A stretch of DNA of 64,000 bases from Prescottella equi (GTDB taxonomy: Bacteria > Actinomycetota > Actinomycetes > Mycobacteriales > Mycobacteriaceae). Below, piece by piece: positions 17,809 to 26,642 of this stretch. The notes under the pieces were generated by a model. That model was not told the origin of the DNA. It saw only the letters and a program-made list of their open reading frames with translations, and ran no database searches. Within the stretch, counting starts at the first letter, position 1, and each line of letters opens with the position of its first letter. The translations under genes and the position numbers were made by a program. The stretch lies in assembly GCF_002094305.1 (NCBI RefSeq), contig NZ_LWTX01000008.1, positions 62,001-126,000 of the forward strand, written 5' to 3'.

Positions 17809-18318
17809 CTAGTCGCCGGGCTGCCCCCGCGCGGGTGTTTGCGATCCACGACCGTGCGCGGCGCGCGCGAGCAGCGGCGCCGTGCGTGGCCCGACCAGTT
17901 CGCGCATCACGAGCGCCATGTTGGTGCGCTCCACGCCGGGAATCTTGAGGATCTGCCCGGCCAACCGGTAGAGGTCGTCGGCGTCGGTCGCCACCACCTT
18001 GACCGACAGGTCGGTCAGCCCCGTCATGCCGTAGACCTCGACCACCTCGGGGATGTCGGCGAGCGCGTCCACCACCGCGTCGAGCTGGTGTTGGTCGACC
18101 CGCGTCGACACGAATGCCGCCAGTGGGTAGCCCAGCGCCCGGGGATCGACGAGCTGGTCGAAACCACCGAGCGCCCCCGACCCCTCCCAGCGGGACAGCC
18201 GCGCCTGCACGGTGTTCCGCGACAGCCCGAGCCGTTGCGCGAGTTCCACGCCCGTGGCCCGGGGGTTGCGCGACAGCTCGAGCAGCAGACGGGCGTCGGT
18301 GGCGTCGAGAGTGGTCAT
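17809..18318 (-). CDS. Lrp/AsnC family transcriptional regulator
   Basis: The 169-residue protein starts at ATG 18316-18318 and opens TTLDATDARLLLELSRNPRA. An AsnC-type helix-turn-helix (LAQRLGLSRNTVQARLSRWE) follows, then a RAM/AsnC ligand-binding domain with a VVEVYGMTGLTDL strand. It is divergent from the 2-oxoacid dehydrogenase operon (167 bases apart), as in the BkdR arrangement. It probably senses a branched-chain amino acid and controls that operon. Confidence 0.85.
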   Translation of the reverse strand: MTTLDATDARLLLELSRNPRATGVELAQRLGLSRNTVQARLSRWEGSGALGGFDQLVDPRALGYPLAAFVSTRVDQHQLDAVVDALADIPEVVEVYGMTGLTDLSVKVVATDADDLYRLAGQILKIPGVERTNMALVMRELVGPRTAPLLARAAHGRGSQTPARGQPGD

Positions 18319-18485
18319 CTTTCGCAGTGTGCCACCGTTTCGCCCCCCGAAACCGTGCATCGTGCTGAATCGTTGCGACTTCGCTTGCGCAGATCGCCGA
18401 ACGGTGGATGCTGTGAGGTAGAGCACACCCATCCGGACATCCGCTCACGAGGCGGACCCGGATCGATGCGACGAGGTGACCGACG

Positions 18486-19583
18486 ATGGCCGACAGAATC
18501 GCCTTCCCGGTGCAGCTGGTCCAACCCGACGGACAGCGCGTGCACCGGCCCGACTACGCCGCGCTGGTATCCGACGTCGAGCCCGAGCAGCTGCGCGCCC
18601 TGTACGAGGACCTCGTAGTGTCGCGGCGGATCGACACCGAGGCCACCGCGTTGCAGCGGCAGGGCCAACTGGGCATCTGGGCGCCGCTGCTCGGCCAGGA
18701 GGCCGCCCAGGTGGGGTCGGCACGCGCGCTGGAGCGCGACGACTACATCTTCACGAGCTACCGCGAGCACGCCGTCGCGTACTGCCGGGGCGTCGACCCG
18801 GAATTGATGACCCGGATGTGGCGGGGGTGCGCGCACTCCGGCTGGGATCCGGCGACGGTGAACATGACCAATCCCGCGATCGTGGTCGGCGCGCAGGGTC
18901 TGCACGCGACCGGGTACGCGCTGGGGGCGCACCTGGACGGCGCCGAGATCGCCACCGTCGTGTACTTCGGGGACGGCGCGACCAGTCAGGGCGATCTGTC
19001 CGAGGCACTGGGCTTCGCGGCGAGCCTCGCGGCCCCGGTGGTGTTCTTCTGCCAGAACAACCAGTGGGCCATCAGCGAACCCGTCCATTTGCAGAGCCCC
19101 ACCCCGATCGCGGCGCGCGCCGCCGGATACGGCATGCCCGCGGTCCAGGTCGACGGCAACGACGTGCTCGCGGTGCTGTCGGTCACCCGCGAGGCAGCCC
19201 GCCGCGCGCGGGACGGCGGCGGACCGTCGTTCGTCGAGGCCGTCACGTACCGGATGGGTCCGCACACCACGTCCGACGACCCGACCCGCTACCGCACCGC
19301 CGCGGAGTCGGAGCTGTGGCGGGCCCGTGACCCGATCGACCGGATGCGGCGCCTCCTCGAGCGCGAGGGCCTGTTCGACGCCGAGTTCGACGCCCGAGTG
19401 CAGGGACGGGCGGACGACGTCGCCGCCCGGCTGCGGGCCGGCGCGCTGGAGGCGCCCGATCCCGGACCGGACGAGTTGTTCGAGCACGTGTACGCCGCCG
19501 AGCATCCGCTGATCGACGAGGAGCGCGCCGCCTACCGGGCCTACCTCGACACCCTGACCACCGGCGAGGAGGCAGCGTCATGA
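18486..19583 (+). CDS. bkdA: 2-oxoacid dehydrogenase E1 alpha (branched-chain type)
   Basis: A 365-residue thiamine-diphosphate enzyme subunit. The cofactor motif runs from FGDGATSQGD (about 161) to NNQWAIS (about 192), and the active-site region YREHAVAYCRG lies at about 93. With E1 beta it decarboxylates branched-chain 2-oxoacids and acylates the E2 lipoyl group. A GAGGTGA ribosome binding site lies about 7 bases before the ATG. Assignment to branched-chain rather than pyruvate substrate rests on the Lrp neighbour and the resemblance to mycobacterial BkdABC (from memory). Confidence 0.85.
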   Translation: MADRIAFPVQLVQPDGQRVHRPDYAALVSDVEPEQLRALYEDLVVSRRIDTEATALQRQGQLGIWAPLLGQEAAQVGSARALERDDYIFTSYREHAVAYCRGVDPELMTRMWRGCAHSGWDPATVNMTNPAIVVGAQGLHATGYALGAHLDGAEIATVVYFGDGATSQGDLSEALGFAASLAAPVVFFCQNNQWAISEPVHLQSPTPIAARAAGYGMPAVQVDGNDVLAVLSVTREAARRARDGGGPSFVEAVTYRMGPHTTSDDPTRYRTAAESELWRARDPIDRMRRLLEREGLFDAEFDARVQGRADDVAARLRAGALEAPDPGPDELFEHVYAAEHPLIDEERAAYRAYLDTLTTGEEAAS

Positions 19584-20581
19584 CCGTCACCACGAGCGCG
19601 ACACCGAGGACCACGCTGACGCTGGGCGCCGCACTCAACGCCGGGCTGCGCCGGGCACTCGAGGACGACCCCAAGGTGGTGCTGATGGGCGAGGACATCG
19701 GCAAGCTCGGCGGCGTCTTCCGCATCACCGACGCACTGCAGAAGGACTTCGGCCCGGCGCGCGTCATGGACACCCCACTCGCCGAATCCGGGATCGTGGG
19801 AACGGCTTTCGGGTTGGCGCTGCGCGGATACCGGCCCGTCTGCGAGATCCAGTTCGACGGCTTCGTCTACCCGGCGTTCGACCAGATCGTCTCGCAGGTC
19901 GCCAAGATCCACTACCGCACCCGCGGACACGTGAAGGCGCCGTTGACGATTCGCATCCCGTACGGCGGCGGGATCGGTGCCGTCGAGCATCATTCGGAGT
20001 CCCCCGAGGCGTACTTCGCGCACACGGCGGGGCTTCGCGTCGTCTGCCCCGCCACCCCGGCCGACGCGTTCGCGATGATCCGGCAGTCGATCGCGCTCGA
20101 CGACCCCGTCATGTTCCTCGAACCCAAACGGCGCTACTGGGACCGCGGCGCCGTGGACCTCGACGACCCGCCGGATCTGCCGCTGCACCGCGCGCGGATC
20201 GCCCGGCCCGGCACCGATGTCACGGTCGTCGCGTACGGCTCGATGGTGCCGACCGCGTTGCAGGCCGCCGCGATCGCCGCCGACGAGGGCACCTCGCTCG
20301 AGGTGGTCGATCTGCGCTCGCTGACGCCGATCGACTTCGAGGCCGTCGAGGAGTCGGTGCAGCGGACCGGGCGGCTCGTCGTCGTGCACGAGGCTCCCGT
20401 CTTCGTGGGCCTCGGCGCGGAGATCGCCGCGCGGGTGTCCGAGCGGTGCTTCTACCGGCTCGAGGCGCCGGTGCGGCGGGTCGGCGGCTTCGACATCCCG
20501 TACCCGCCGGCGAAGCTCGAGCATCACCACGTGCCCGACGCCGACCGCATCCTCGCCACCGTCGACGAGGTGCTCGCATGA
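19580..20581 (+). CDS. bkdB: 2-oxoacid dehydrogenase E1 beta (branched-chain type)
   Basis: A 333-residue transketolase-like subunit. Conserved segments include VLMGEDIGKLGGVFRIT, TPLAESGIVGTAFGLAL, RIPYGGGIGAVEHHSES and the C-terminal domain with VVDLRSLTPIDFE. It pairs with E1 alpha to form the dehydrogenase. The start overlaps the E1 alpha stop (ATGA) and its own stop overlaps the E2 start, so all three are coupled. Confidence 0.88.
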   Translation: MTVTTSATPRTTLTLGAALNAGLRRALEDDPKVVLMGEDIGKLGGVFRITDALQKDFGPARVMDTPLAESGIVGTAFGLALRGYRPVCEIQFDGFVYPAFDQIVSQVAKIHYRTRGHVKAPLTIRIPYGGGIGAVEHHSESPEAYFAHTAGLRVVCPATPADAFAMIRQSIALDDPVMFLEPKRRYWDRGAVDLDDPPDLPLHRARIARPGTDVTVVAYGSMVPTALQAAAIAADEGTSLEVVDLRSLTPIDFEAVEESVQRTGRLVVVHEAPVFVGLGAEIAARVSERCFYRLEAPVRRVGGFDIPYPPAKLEHHHVPDADRILATVDEVLA

Positions 20582-21690
20582 GCCGCCTCGAGGAGTTCCG
20601 GCTGCCCGACCTCGGCGAGGGCCTCACCGAGGCGGAACTGGTGTCGTGGGCCGTCGCGGTCGGAGACACCGTCGCACTCAACGCGACCATCGGGGAGGTC
20701 GAGACAGCGAAGGCATCGGTGGAACTTCCGTCGCCGTTCGCCGGGGTGGTGCGAGAGTTGCTCGTGCAGCCCGGGACCACGGTGCCGGTCGGGACACCCA
20801 TCATCCGCGTCGAGACGGCCGGCGACGAGGACGAGGTTCCCCCGGCTCCCCGCCGGGACGCGGTGCTGGTCGGCTACGGACCGTCGGCGCCCACCGTCAG
20901 CAGACGCCGACGTCCGCAGCCGCACGTGTCCCGGCCACCGGCAGTTCGGTCGGGCGCCGTCCACGCCCGCCGCGACGCCCAGGACGCCCGCGAGACGCGG
21001 ACGCCGATCCGCGGGGTGCGACGCGAGACGGCGGCGGCCATGGTCGCCAGCGCCGCCGCCGCACCGCACGTCACCGAGTTCCTCACCGTCGACGTCACCG
21101 AGTCGGTGCGGCTGCTCGAGCGACTGCGCACAGCGGCCGCGTTCGACGGCCTGCACGTGACCCCGCTGACGCTGGTCGCCAAGGCCCTGCTGCTGACGCT
21201 GCGGGCGCATCCGTCGCTGAACTCGGCGTGGGACGAGGCCGCGCAGGAGATCGTCACCAAGCACTACGTGAACCTCGGCATCGCGACCGCCACCGAGCGA
21301 GGCCTGATGGTGCCGAACGTCAAGGACGCGGACCGGCTGCCCCTGTCCGAGCTGTGCCAGGCGATCCGCGCACTCACCGACACTGCGCGGGCCGGACGGG
21401 CGACGCCGTCCGACCTCACCGGCGGAACGATCACGATCACCAACGTCGGCGTCTACGGCATCGACACCGGCACCCCGATCCTCAACCCGGGTGAGGCCGC
21501 GATCCTCGCGCTCGGCGCGATCACGAGGCGGCCGTGGGTGGTGGGCGACGACATCGTCGCGCGGGACGTCACGACACTCGGCCTCACCGTCGATCACCGC
21601 CTCGTCGACGGCGAACAGGCGTCGCGGTTCCTCGTGGACCTCGGGGCGACGCTCCACGACCCGGTCACCTGCCTCCTCGCCCTGCTCTGA
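20578..21690 (+). CDS. bkdC: 2-oxoacid dehydrogenase E2, dihydrolipoyl acyltransferase lacking an evident E3-binding domain
   Basis: A 370-residue protein. Residues 1-80 are a lipoyl domain with the lipoylated Lys45 in ETAKAS. Residues 145-370 are the acyltransferase core with active-site DHRLVDG (His340 region). The linker at 81-140 is Pro/Arg-rich and I cannot find the usual peripheral-subunit-binding domain, so E3 docking may differ. It transfers the branched acyl group to CoA. No E3 gene is in this operon. Confidence 0.85.
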   Translation: MSRLEEFRLPDLGEGLTEAELVSWAVAVGDTVALNATIGEVETAKASVELPSPFAGVVRELLVQPGTTVPVGTPIIRVETAGDEDEVPPAPRRDAVLVGYGPSAPTVSRRRRPQPHVSRPPAVRSGAVHARRDAQDARETRTPIRGVRRETAAAMVASAAAAPHVTEFLTVDVTESVRLLERLRTAAAFDGLHVTPLTLVAKALLLTLRAHPSLNSAWDEAAQEIVTKHYVNLGIATATERGLMVPNVKDADRLPLSELCQAIRALTDTARAGRATPSDLTGGTITITNVGVYGIDTGTPILNPGEAAILALGAITRRPWVVGDDIVARDVTTLGLTVDHRLVDGEQASRFLVDLGATLHDPVTCLLALL

Positions 21691-21743
21691 ACTCGCTCCC
21701 CTCACCCGCCCCTCGCTCGCTCCTCACCCGCTCCGCTCGCGAG

Positions 21744-21790
21744 CTGAAGGGTCCCTTCAGCAGCTGTCAGCGCACGAAGGGTCCCTTCAG
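21744..21790. repeat. Pair of 13-bp palindromes, 30 bp apart, upstream of MFS gene
   Basis: GAAGGGTCCCTTC occurs at 21746-21758 (extended to CTGAAGGGTCCCTTCAG, 21744-21760) and at 21776-21788, exactly 30 bases from start to start. An equivalent pair with the same 30-base step lies after the MFS gene at 23016 and 23046. This suggests a short interspersed repeat or a regulator site pair rather than chance. Confidence 0.7.
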
Positions 21791-21820
21791 CTGCGCGCGG
21801 GATTCGGTACAAAGGGGAAC

Positions 21821-23008
21821 GTGGACACCCCGACCCCGCGCCCGCGCCACCTGACCGCCGCCCGCGCCGCGATCTTCGGGGTGTTCGGCATCAACGGCTT
21901 CCTGCTCGCGATGTGGGTGGTCCACATTCCCGCGATCGAGGACCGGACGAACATCGCCCACTCGACGCTCGGGTCGCTGCTTCTGCTGCTCGCGCTCGGC
22001 GCGATCGCCGGGATGCAGTTGGCGGGGCCGCTCGCCGACCGATACGGCAGCCGACTGCTGGTCGTACTGAGCGGGATCCTGCTGTCGATCGCGGTGATCG
22101 GACCGGGGCTCGCGTCCACGGCGTGGCAGCTGGGTCTGGCGCTGGTGGTGTTCGGGTTCGGCAACGGCGCCCTGGACGTGTCGATGAACTCGCAGGCCGT
22201 CCTCACCGAACGCGAGTACGGCCGCCCGATCATGTCCGCGTTCCACGGCATGTTCTCGATCGGGGGCGTCGTCGGATCGCTCATCGGCGCGGTCACCATC
22301 GGGGCCGGCTGGTCACCGGCCGTCACGCTGGCCGCGTCGTCGGTGCTGGGTTTCGCCGCTGTGGCGCTGTGCACCGCCCGGTTGCTTCCGCCGTCGGCGC
22401 ATCCGCAGCCCGAACCTCACGGGCAACGCCGGCGCGGGCGGTACTCGCCACGGGTGCTCGCGCTGGGCGCGGTGGCGTTCGCGTTGATGCTCGCAGAGGG
22501 CGTCGCCAACGACTGGTCCACCCTGCAGGTCAAGGAGCACCTGGACGTCCCGGCGTCGGTGGCCGCGCTTACGTTCGGCGCGTTCTCGCTGACGATGACG
22601 GTGGGGCGGTTCACCGCGGACCGGGTCAGCTCGGCGCTCGGTCCGGTCGCCGTGGTCCGGTACGGGACGCTGATCGCGGCGGCCGGGATGGCAACGGTCG
22701 TGGTGTCGCCGTGGCTGCCGACGACGCTGCTCGGCTGGGCCCTGTTCGGGCTCGGGTTGTCGGGGTGCGTGCCGCAGATCTTCACCGCGGCCGGAAACCT
22801 CGGGGCCGGGGCTGCGGGGGCGAACATGTCCCGCGTCGTGGGCATGGGGTACATCGGCTTCCTCGCCGGGCCGGCGACCATCGGCTGGCTCACCCACCTG
22901 GTGCCGCTCACGGTCGCGATGGTGGTGCCGCTGGTGTGCGTCCTGGTCGCGGCCCGCTTCGCCGGCATCGTGGACCGGCCCGCGACCCGCGCCGTCGCGG
23001 TCGGCTGA
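21821..23008 (+). CDS. MFS transporter (YbjJ-like)
   Basis: A 395-residue, roughly 12-TM major facilitator. The signature-like motif after TM2 is GPLADRYGSRL, and the first half contains GNGALDVSMNSQAVLTERE, characteristic of YbjJ-type transporters. AAAGGGG lies about 5 bases before the GTG at 21821. Substrate is not evident. The gene is monocistronic and bracketed by paired palindromes. Confidence 0.85.
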   Translation: MDTPTPRPRHLTAARAAIFGVFGINGFLLAMWVVHIPAIEDRTNIAHSTLGSLLLLLALGAIAGMQLAGPLADRYGSRLLVVLSGILLSIAVIGPGLASTAWQLGLALVVFGFGNGALDVSMNSQAVLTEREYGRPIMSAFHGMFSIGGVVGSLIGAVTIGAGWSPAVTLAASSVLGFAAVALCTARLLPPSAHPQPEPHGQRRRGRYSPRVLALGAVAFALMLAEGVANDWSTLQVKEHLDVPASVAALTFGAFSLTMTVGRFTADRVSSALGPVAVVRYGTLIAAAGMATVVVSPWLPTTLLGWALFGLGLSGCVPQIFTAAGNLGAGAAGANMSRVVGMGYIGFLAGPATIGWLTHLVPLTVAMVVPLVCVLVAARFAGIVDRPATRAVAVG

Positions 23009-23015
23009 AACGGCG

Positions 23016-23058
23016 GAAGGGTCCCTTCACCCGCTGGGAGCGAGTGAAGGGACCCTTC
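23016..23058. terminator. Palindrome pair forming a large hairpin between convergent MFS and pntB genes
   Basis: GAAGGGTCCCTTC (23016-23028) and GAAGGGACCCTTC (23046-23058) are exact reverse complements, so they can pair with each other. The interior adds CGCT-GGG-AGCG. The element lies 8 bases after the MFS stop and 66 bases from the convergent pntB stop, a good position for a bidirectional terminator. It is also the same repeat as the pair at 21746/21776. There is no T-run. Confidence 0.5.
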
Positions 23059-23123
23059 AGCTGACGGGCGGAGGGGGACGCGTCCGCCAGTTGCCGTCTT
23101 CGTCTTCCGTGATGCGCCGAGGC

Positions 23124-24554
23124 CTACAGGGCCTTGAGCTCCTCGGTGACCTCGGAAACCATCTTCTTGGCGTCACCGAACAGCATCGAGGTGCCGTCTG
23201 CGGTGAACAGCGGGTTGTCGATGCCGGCGTAGCCCGACGACATCGAGCGCTTGAGCACGATGACCGACTTGGACTGGTCGACGTTGAGGATCGGCATGCC
23301 GTAGATCGGCGAGCTCGAGTCGTTGCGTGCGGCCGGGTTGGTGACGTCGTTGGCGCCGATGACGACGGTGACATCGGTGCGCGCGAACTCGCCGTTGATG
23401 TCGTCCATCTCCTTCATCGCGTCGTACGCGACGTCGGCCTCGGCGAGCAGGACGTTCATGTGACCGGGCATGCGGCCGGCGACCGGGTGGATCGCGTACT
23501 TGACCTCGACGCCACGCTCCTCGAGCAGGGCCGCCATCTCCTTGACCGCGTGCTGGGCCTGCGCGACGGCGAGACCGTAGCCGGGGACGACGATGACCTG
23601 GTTGGCGTACGCCATCTGGATCGCCGCATCCGACGCGGACGTGGCCTTGACGGTGCCGCCGGATGCCGCGCCGCCGGGGCCGCCGGCGTCACCGCCACCG
23701 AACGAGCCGAAGATGATCGCGGGGATCGAGCGGTTCATGGCCTTGGCCATGAGGTTGGTGAGGATCGAGCCGGACGCGCCGACGATCATGCCGGCGACGA
23801 TCATCGCCTGGTTGTTGAGCGCGAGACCCGCGGCCGCGGCCGACAGACCGGTGAGCGCGTTGAGCAGCGAGATGACGACGGGCATGTCGGCGCCGCCGAT
23901 CGGCAGGACGACGAACAGACCCATGACGCCGGCGGCGACGAGCAGGCCGACGATCCACAGCGCGGACGTCGGATCGTTGGCCGGGTCGGCCTGGATGCCG
24001 ATGTAGATCGCGATGCCGACCGAGACGACCGCGAGGATCATGTTCGCCAGCTGGAACGCCTTCGCCGAGGCGACGACCTTCTTCTCGAAGTTCTTGTTGA
24101 ACAGCTCCTGCAGCTTCGCGAACGCGACCAGCGAGCCCCAGAACGAGACCGAACCGATGATGGCGGCGAACAGCGAGCCGACGATGAACGGCACCGACGG
24201 CACCGTCTCGACGGTGGTGAAGCCGTCGGAGTTGAGGAACTCGGCCCACGCGATGAGCGCAACCGTGCCACCGCCGACGCCGTTGAACAGCGCGACGAGC
24301 TGCGGCATCGCCGTCATCTTCGTGCGCAGTGCCGGCGGGACGCCGAGGACGATACCGACGAGCAGACCACCGATGATCAGGCCCCAGTGGTCGGTGTCGC
24401 GGATGTCGATGAGGACCGCGACGACCGCGATCAGCATGCCGACGGCAGCGATGTAGTTGCCGCGCACCGCGGTCTTCGGGCCTGTCAGGCCCGACAGACC
24501 GTAGATGAACATCGCGAACGCGACGATGTACAGGATGGAGACGAGGTAGCTCAT
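23124..24554 (-). CDS. pntB: NAD(P) transhydrogenase subunit beta
   Basis: A 476-residue subunit with about nine TM helices in the first 280 residues and a C-terminal NADP(H)-binding domain. The domain includes VIVVPGYGLAVAQAQHAVKE, YAIHPVAGRMPGHMNVLL and the VVIGANDVTNPAA loop. With PntAa and PntAb it couples hydride transfer from NADH to NADP+ to proton entry. Its start overlaps the pntAb stop (TGATG). Confidence 0.93.
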   Translation of the reverse strand: MSYLVSILYIVAFAMFIYGLSGLTGPKTAVRGNYIAAVGMLIAVVAVLIDIRDTDHWGLIIGGLLVGIVLGVPPALRTKMTAMPQLVALFNGVGGGTVALIAWAEFLNSDGFTTVETVPSVPFIVGSLFAAIIGSVSFWGSLVAFAKLQELFNKNFEKKVVASAKAFQLANMILAVVSVGIAIYIGIQADPANDPTSALWIVGLLVAAGVMGLFVVLPIGGADMPVVISLLNALTGLSAAAAGLALNNQAMIVAGMIVGASGSILTNLMAKAMNRSIPAIIFGSFGGGDAGGPGGAASGGTVKATSASDAAIQMAYANQVIVVPGYGLAVAQAQHAVKEMAALLEERGVEVKYAIHPVAGRMPGHMNVLLAEADVAYDAMKEMDDINGEFARTDVTVVIGANDVTNPAARNDSSSPIYGMPILNVDQSKSVIVLKRSMSSGYAGIDNPLFTADGTSMLFGDAKKMVSEVTEELKAL

Positions 24555-24880
24555 CAGGCGTCAGCCCCCTTCTTCACGGCAGGCGCGTCCTTCTTCGGCT
24601 TGAACATCGCGAGCATGCGGTCGGTGACGACGAAGCCGCCGACGACGTTCAGGGTGCCGAACACCAGCGCGACGAAGAGGATGATCTTGATCGACCACGG
24701 GGCGTCGGACGGCAGGTGGCCGAGAACGACCAGCGCGCCGAGCACGACGATGCCGTGGATGGCGTTGGTGCCCGACATCAGCGGCGTGTGCAGCGTGTTC
24801 GGCACCTTCGAGATGACAGCGAAGCCCACGAACCCGGCCAGGACCAGGATCGCGATGTTCGCCAGAAGTTCGGTGTACAT
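24554..24880 (-). CDS. pntAb: NAD(P) transhydrogenase subunit alpha part 2
   Basis: A 108-residue membrane subunit with three TM helices (about 5-28, 40-58, 64-88) and the conserved TPLMSGTNAIHGI motif. In enterobacteria this segment is fused to the soluble alpha subunit; here it is separate, as is usual in actinobacteria. It forms part of the proton channel. Confidence 0.93.
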   Translation of the reverse strand: MYTELLANIAILVLAGFVGFAVISKVPNTLHTPLMSGTNAIHGIVVLGALVVLGHLPSDAPWSIKIILFVALVFGTLNVVGGFVVTDRMLAMFKPKKDAPAVKKGADA

Positions 24881-25996
24881 CTAGGGGGTCTCCTTCGATC
24901 CGGTCACGCACGCACCGGCGAGGATCTCGTCCGAGAAGTCGGGTGCCAGCGCACCGTTCTCGTCGAGCATCAGCTCGATCAGGGCCGCAACGTTCTTCGA
25001 GTACAGCTCCGAGGCATGCTCGGGCATCGTCGCCGGGAGGTTCAGCGGCGAGCAGATCGTGACACCGTGCTTGACGGCCGTCCGGCCGGGCTCGGTGAGC
25101 TCGCAGTTGCCACCGGTCTCGCCGGCGAGGTCGACGATGACGCTGCCGGGCTTCATGCCCTCGACGGCAGCGGCGGTCACCAGGCGCGGCGCGGGGCGGC
25201 CCGGCACCAGCGCGGTGGTGATGACGACGTCGAAGCCCTTGATGGCATCCTCGAGCGCCTGCTGCTGCTGTGCCCGCTCGGCGTCGGTCAGCTCACGGGC
25301 GTAGCCGCCTTCGCCGGCGGCGTCGATGCCGAGGTCGAGCCACTGTGCACCGACCGAGCGGACCTGGTCGGCCACCTCGGGACGCACGTCGTAACCTGTG
25401 GTGCGGCCGCCGAGACGCTTGGCCGTGGCCAGCGCCTGCAGACCCGCGACACCCACGCCGAGGACCAGGACGGTCGCGGGCTTCACGGTGCCGGCCGCGG
25501 TGGTCAGCATCGGGAAGAAGCGGGTGGACTCGGACGCCGCGACGAGGACGGCCTTGTAGCCGGCGACGTTCGCCTGCGACGACAGCGCGTCCATCACCTG
25601 GGCGCGGGAGATGCGCGGGATCGCCTCGACGGCGAACGCGCTCACACCGGCCGCGGACAGCGCACCGATCTGGTTCTCGGCGTTGCGCGGGGCGAGGAAG
25701 CCGATCAGCGTCTGCCCGGAGCGGAGCTTGCCGACCTCTTCGTCCGACGGCGGTGCGACCTTGACGACGACGTCGGAGGTCCACGCGTCACCGATGGTGG
25801 CGCCGGCCTCCTTGTACAGCTCGTCGGGAATCAGGGCACCCAGTCCGGCACCGGGCTCGACGACGACGTCGACTCCCTTGGCGGCCAGTGACGCCACAAC
25901 CTTGGGCACCAGTGCCACCCGTCGTTCGCCGTCGCTCGTCTCCCGAACGACACCGACCGATGGGCGCACCTGTGCCGCGCTCTTCGATGTATCCAA
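24881..25996 (-). CDS. pntAa: NAD(P) transhydrogenase subunit alpha part 1 (NAD-binding)
   Basis: A 371-residue soluble subunit of the alanine dehydrogenase/PNT fold. It opens VGVVRETSDGERRVALVPK, has the LIGFLAPRN segment, the Rossmann loop VLGVGVAGLQALATAKRLG, and a mobile loop around GGYARELTDAE. It binds NAD(H) on the cytoplasmic side and heads the three-gene operon. Confidence 0.93.
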   Translation of the reverse strand: MDTSKSAAQVRPSVGVVRETSDGERRVALVPKVVASLAAKGVDVVVEPGAGLGALIPDELYKEAGATIGDAWTSDVVVKVAPPSDEEVGKLRSGQTLIGFLAPRNAENQIGALSAAGVSAFAVEAIPRISRAQVMDALSSQANVAGYKAVLVAASESTRFFPMLTTAAGTVKPATVLVLGVGVAGLQALATAKRLGGRTTGYDVRPEVADQVRSVGAQWLDLGIDAAGEGGYARELTDAERAQQQQALEDAIKGFDVVITTALVPGRPAPRLVTAAAVEGMKPGSVIVDLAGETGGNCELTEPGRTAVKHGVTICSPLNLPATMPEHASELYSKNVAALIELMLDENGALAPDFSDEILAGACVTGSKETP

Positions 25997-26265
25997 TGTT
26001 TCGACTTCCTGCGGTAGATGGTGTGCCTGCCGCGACGGGCGGCAACTATCGAGCGATCGACGGACGATGACCCGACCGATGCAAGTGGTCCACGATGGTA
26101 AGCAGAACTACCGTGAGCAAGGGGCACGCGCAAGTCGGCCGGAGTGTCTGAATCGAGTCCGAACAGAGGTATACCACTGTAAGAGACACTTTTTGTGATA
26201 CAGCTCACCATTTCACACGGACGTAACGTCGCGTCCGGGTAGGCCCAAGAAACGGAGGTTCGGAG
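25997..26265. other. Divergent promoter region of pnt operon and DUF488 gene
   Basis: A 269-base gap with lower GC than its surroundings near 26165-26225 (ACTTTTTGTGATACAGCTCA), where promoter elements for both directions probably lie. I see no clear palindrome or RNA structure. A GGAGG at about 26252 precedes the DUF488 ATG. Confidence 0.4.
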
Positions 26266-26628
26266 ATGCCCACTCGGGCCGTCGACATCGAACGCGTGTA
26301 CGACCATCCGGCCGCGGAACCGAGTTTCCGAGTCTTCGTCGACCGGCTGTGGCCGCGCGGGTTGCGCAAGGATTCGTTCCATTACGACGACTGGGCGAAG
26401 GACCTCGCGCCGTCGACCGATCTGCGGCGGTGGTACAGCCACGACATAGCAGAGTTCGGCGAGTTTCGCTCCCGCTATCTCACGGAGCTGGAATCCGCGG
26501 AGGGACGCAGCGCCGTCGAGCGCGTGCTGACCCTCGCGGGGGACCGTCCCCTCGTTCTGCTCACCGCCACCAAGGACCTCGACCACAGTCACGCCGCCGT
26601 CCTGCAGGAGCACTTCCGGGAGCTGTGA
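26266..26628 (+). CDS. DUF488 family protein
   Basis: A 120-residue cytoplasmic protein with the DUF488 hallmarks: an early ERVYDHP, then FRVFVDRLWPRGLRKDSF, LAPSTDLRRWYSHD and a C-terminal LLTATKDLDHSHAAVLQEH. Biochemical function of the family is not established. A strong ribosome binding site (ACGGAGG) precedes the ATG. It is convergent with the acyl-CoA synthetase gene. Confidence 0.88.
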   Translation: MPTRAVDIERVYDHPAAEPSFRVFVDRLWPRGLRKDSFHYDDWAKDLAPSTDLRRWYSHDIAEFGEFRSRYLTELESAEGRSAVERVLTLAGDRPLVLLTATKDLDHSHAAVLQEHFREL

Positions 26629-26642
26629 CCCCGCGCCGATCC

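Noticed and set aside
21746-23058. 30-bp spaced repeats as a CRISPR array
   Set aside because: There are only two units per site, the repeated part is a 13-bp palindrome, the spacers are 17 bases and there are no cas genes.
23091-24884. 597-codon plus-strand frame antisense to pntB
   Set aside because: Its composition is the mirror of the real pntB/pntAb codons (Asp/Arg/Gly-rich) and there is no ribosome binding site or motif.
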